Shown: in pieces, positions 7,245-8,178 of the stretch
Layout: each line of letters begins with the position of its first letter
Position numbering within the stretch: the stretch's first letter is position 1
NCBI GenBank assembly: GCA_946405115.1
Contig: CAMJGB010000082.1
Coordinates: 1-8,178, forward strand
Direction: 5' to 3'
Length of the DNA stretch: 8,178 nt
Origin: an uncultured Clostridia bacterium
Lineage (GTDB): Bacteria; Bacillota; Clostridia; Saccharofermentanales; Saccharofermentanaceae
Notes under the pieces: generated by a model
What the model was told of the DNA's origin: nothing
The model's database searches: none
What the model saw: the letters and a program-made list of their open reading frames with translations, nothing else
Translations under genes and position numbers: made by a program

Positions 7245-8013
7245 GCTTAAGGAAATCTATGAATATAGGCTGATGATATACAGCCTTGTTAAGAGAGACC
7301 TTAGAGGTAAATATAAGGGCTCCGTGCTGGGCTTTATGTGGACTTTCGTAAATCCGCTGCTCCAGCTTCTCGTTTACAACATGGTATTCTCCATCATCAT
7401 GAAAGCTGGTGTGGAGAAGTTCTATCTGTACCTGTTCGTAGGATTGATCCCGTGGCTTTTCTTCTCAGCTGCCATCACAGGCGGTTCCACATGCATAATC
7501 GCACAGAAAGATCTCATCAAGAAGATAAGATTCCCGCGTGAGATCATTCCGATATCATTCGTAACGTCGCAGTTTGTAAACATGCTGCTGTCGTTCATCG
7601 TAGTAATTCTCGTATCCGTGGTGTCCGGTGTTCACCTTACAGTCGGAGGCATTTTGTGCCTGCCGATCATCATGTTGGTCGAATACCTGATGGCATTGGG
7701 AATTGCTTTGATCTCTTCGTCTTTAACGGTTTATTTCCGTGACTTGGAGCACATCTTGGCCATCATCGCCATGGCTTGGCTTTATGCGACACCTATCTGT
7801 TATCCGGAGGAGATGGTTCCTGAGAAGTACTTGTCCATCTACCGTTTGAATCCGGTAACGCCTATCGTTAATGCTTATCGTGATGTCCTTTACTGGGGCA
7901 GAACGCCTGACCTTACAACACTTATCCTTGCAGTCTGCATCGGTCTAGTGACGGTATTCCTTGGAATCCTTATCTTCGGCAGACTTCAGAGAAGATTCGC
8001 GGAGGAACTGTAA
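7237..8013 (+). CDS. wzm: ABC-2 type polysaccharide export permease (Wzm/TagG family)
   Basis: The 258-residue inner-membrane protein has the architecture of the ABC-2 permeases that export O-antigen, rhamnan or teichoic acid glycans. An amphipathic N-terminal region carries the family pattern RDLRGKYKGSVLGFMW (20-35), followed by VNPLLQLLVY (38-47). About six membrane segments follow (roughly 34-56, 64-84, 107-133, 137-163, 170-190, 229-249). The loop with KKIRFPREIIP (95-105) and the YRLNPVTPIVNAYRDVLYW segment (202-220) are further hallmarks. Length is normal. The gene begins inside the end of rmd (ATGAATAA at 7237-7244), and the ATPase start follows one base after its stop, so the pair would be made together. 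The likely cargo is the lipid-linked glycan built with GDP-D-rhamnose. Confidence 0.92.
   Translation: MNKLKEIYEYRLMIYSLVKRDLRGKYKGSVLGFMWTFVNPLLQLLVYNMVFSIIMKAGVEKFYLYLFVGLIPWLFFSAAITGGSTCIIAQKDLIKKIRFPREIIPISFVTSQFVNMLLSFIVVILVSVVSGVHLTVGGILCLPIIMLVEYLMALGIALISSSLTVYFRDLEHILAIIAMAWLYATPICYPEEMVPEKYLSIYRLNPVTPIVNAYRDVLYWGRTPDLTTLILAVCIGLVTVFLGILIFGRLQRRFAEEL
8001..8005 (+). promoter_or_regulatory. Ribosome binding site of the ABC ATPase gene
   Basis: GGAGG lies inside the last codons of the permease gene, nine bases before the ATG at 8015. It supports that start and shows that the ATPase has its own translation signal. Confidence 0.7.
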
Positions 8014-8014
8014 T

Positions 8015-8178
8015 ATGTCTGATGATGTAGCAATCCGCGTAAGTAATCTTACTAAGAAGTTTAAGGTCTACTACGATAAGGGACGTTCTCTTAAGGAGGT
8101 CATCCTTTTCCGTAACCGTAATAAGCATGAGGTCCGTACAGTCCTTAACGACGTATCCTTCGATATCAAGAAGGGCGA
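8015..8178 (+). CDS. wzt: ABC transporter ATP-binding subunit for polysaccharide export (Wzt/TagH family), 5' part only
   Basis: Fifty-four codons are visible before the window ends. The start AIRVSNLTKKFKVYYDKG (6-23), then a RSLKEVIL segment (24-31) and VLNDVSFDIKKG (43-54), is the usual beginning of the Wzt/TagH-type ATPases that pair with Wzm/TagG. The Walker A motif would follow immediately but lies outside the window, so an intact nucleotide-binding domain cannot be confirmed. It also cannot be seen whether the protein carries the C-terminal carbohydrate-binding domain found in some Wzt proteins, which recognises the capped end of the glycan. The gene follows the permease with a one-base gap. 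Confidence 0.88.
   Translation, partial: MSDDVAIRVSNLTKKFKVYYDKGRSLKEVILFRNRNKHEVRTVLNDVSFDIKKG

Overview
The window is a piece of a cell-surface polysaccharide locus from a bacterium that looks like a Clostridia-type Firmicute. This is inferred from AGA-rich, roughly mid-GC coding sequence, strong GGAGG-type ribosome binding sites, and a long phosphoglucomutase that closely resembles the Bacillus PgcA type. No RNA gene, insertion sequence, CRISPR array or integrase is visible.

Layout. Bases 1-1249 (minus strand) hold the N-terminal 416 codons of a polytopic membrane protein whose 3' end lies outside the window. A 68-base divergent intergenic region (1250-1317) contains a perfect palindrome that carries TATAAT on both strands, next to a 6-bp-stem hairpin. 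Six genes then run on the plus strand: a GtrB/DPM1-like polyprenyl-phosphate glycosyltransferase (1318-2262); a 592-residue phosphohexomutase of the PgcA type (2335-4113); a GT4 glycosyltransferase (4113-5255); GDP-mannose 4,6-dehydratase, gmd (5281-6321); a GDP-6-deoxy-4-keto-hexose reductase of the RMD type (6321-7244); an ABC-2 export permease, wzm/tagG-like (7237-8013); and the first 54 codons of the partner ATPase, wzt/tagH-like (8015 to the window end).

How the genes work together. The mutase can supply a hexose-1-phosphate. Gmd and Rmd convert GDP-mannose to GDP-D-rhamnose. The GT4 enzyme would add sugar residues at the cytoplasmic face. Wzm/Wzt would export the finished lipid-linked glycan. 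The GtrB-like enzyme would charge a lipid carrier with a sugar for decoration outside the membrane, and the divergent membrane protein is a candidate acceptor-side transferase. No mannose-1-phosphate guanylyltransferase (manC), mannose-6-phosphate isomerase or chain-initiating transferase is present here, so those steps must be encoded elsewhere. From the mutase on, the genes are tightly packed with two TGATG junctions, one 8-base overlap and short gaps, which points to one operon. A second initiation point in front of gmd is possible.
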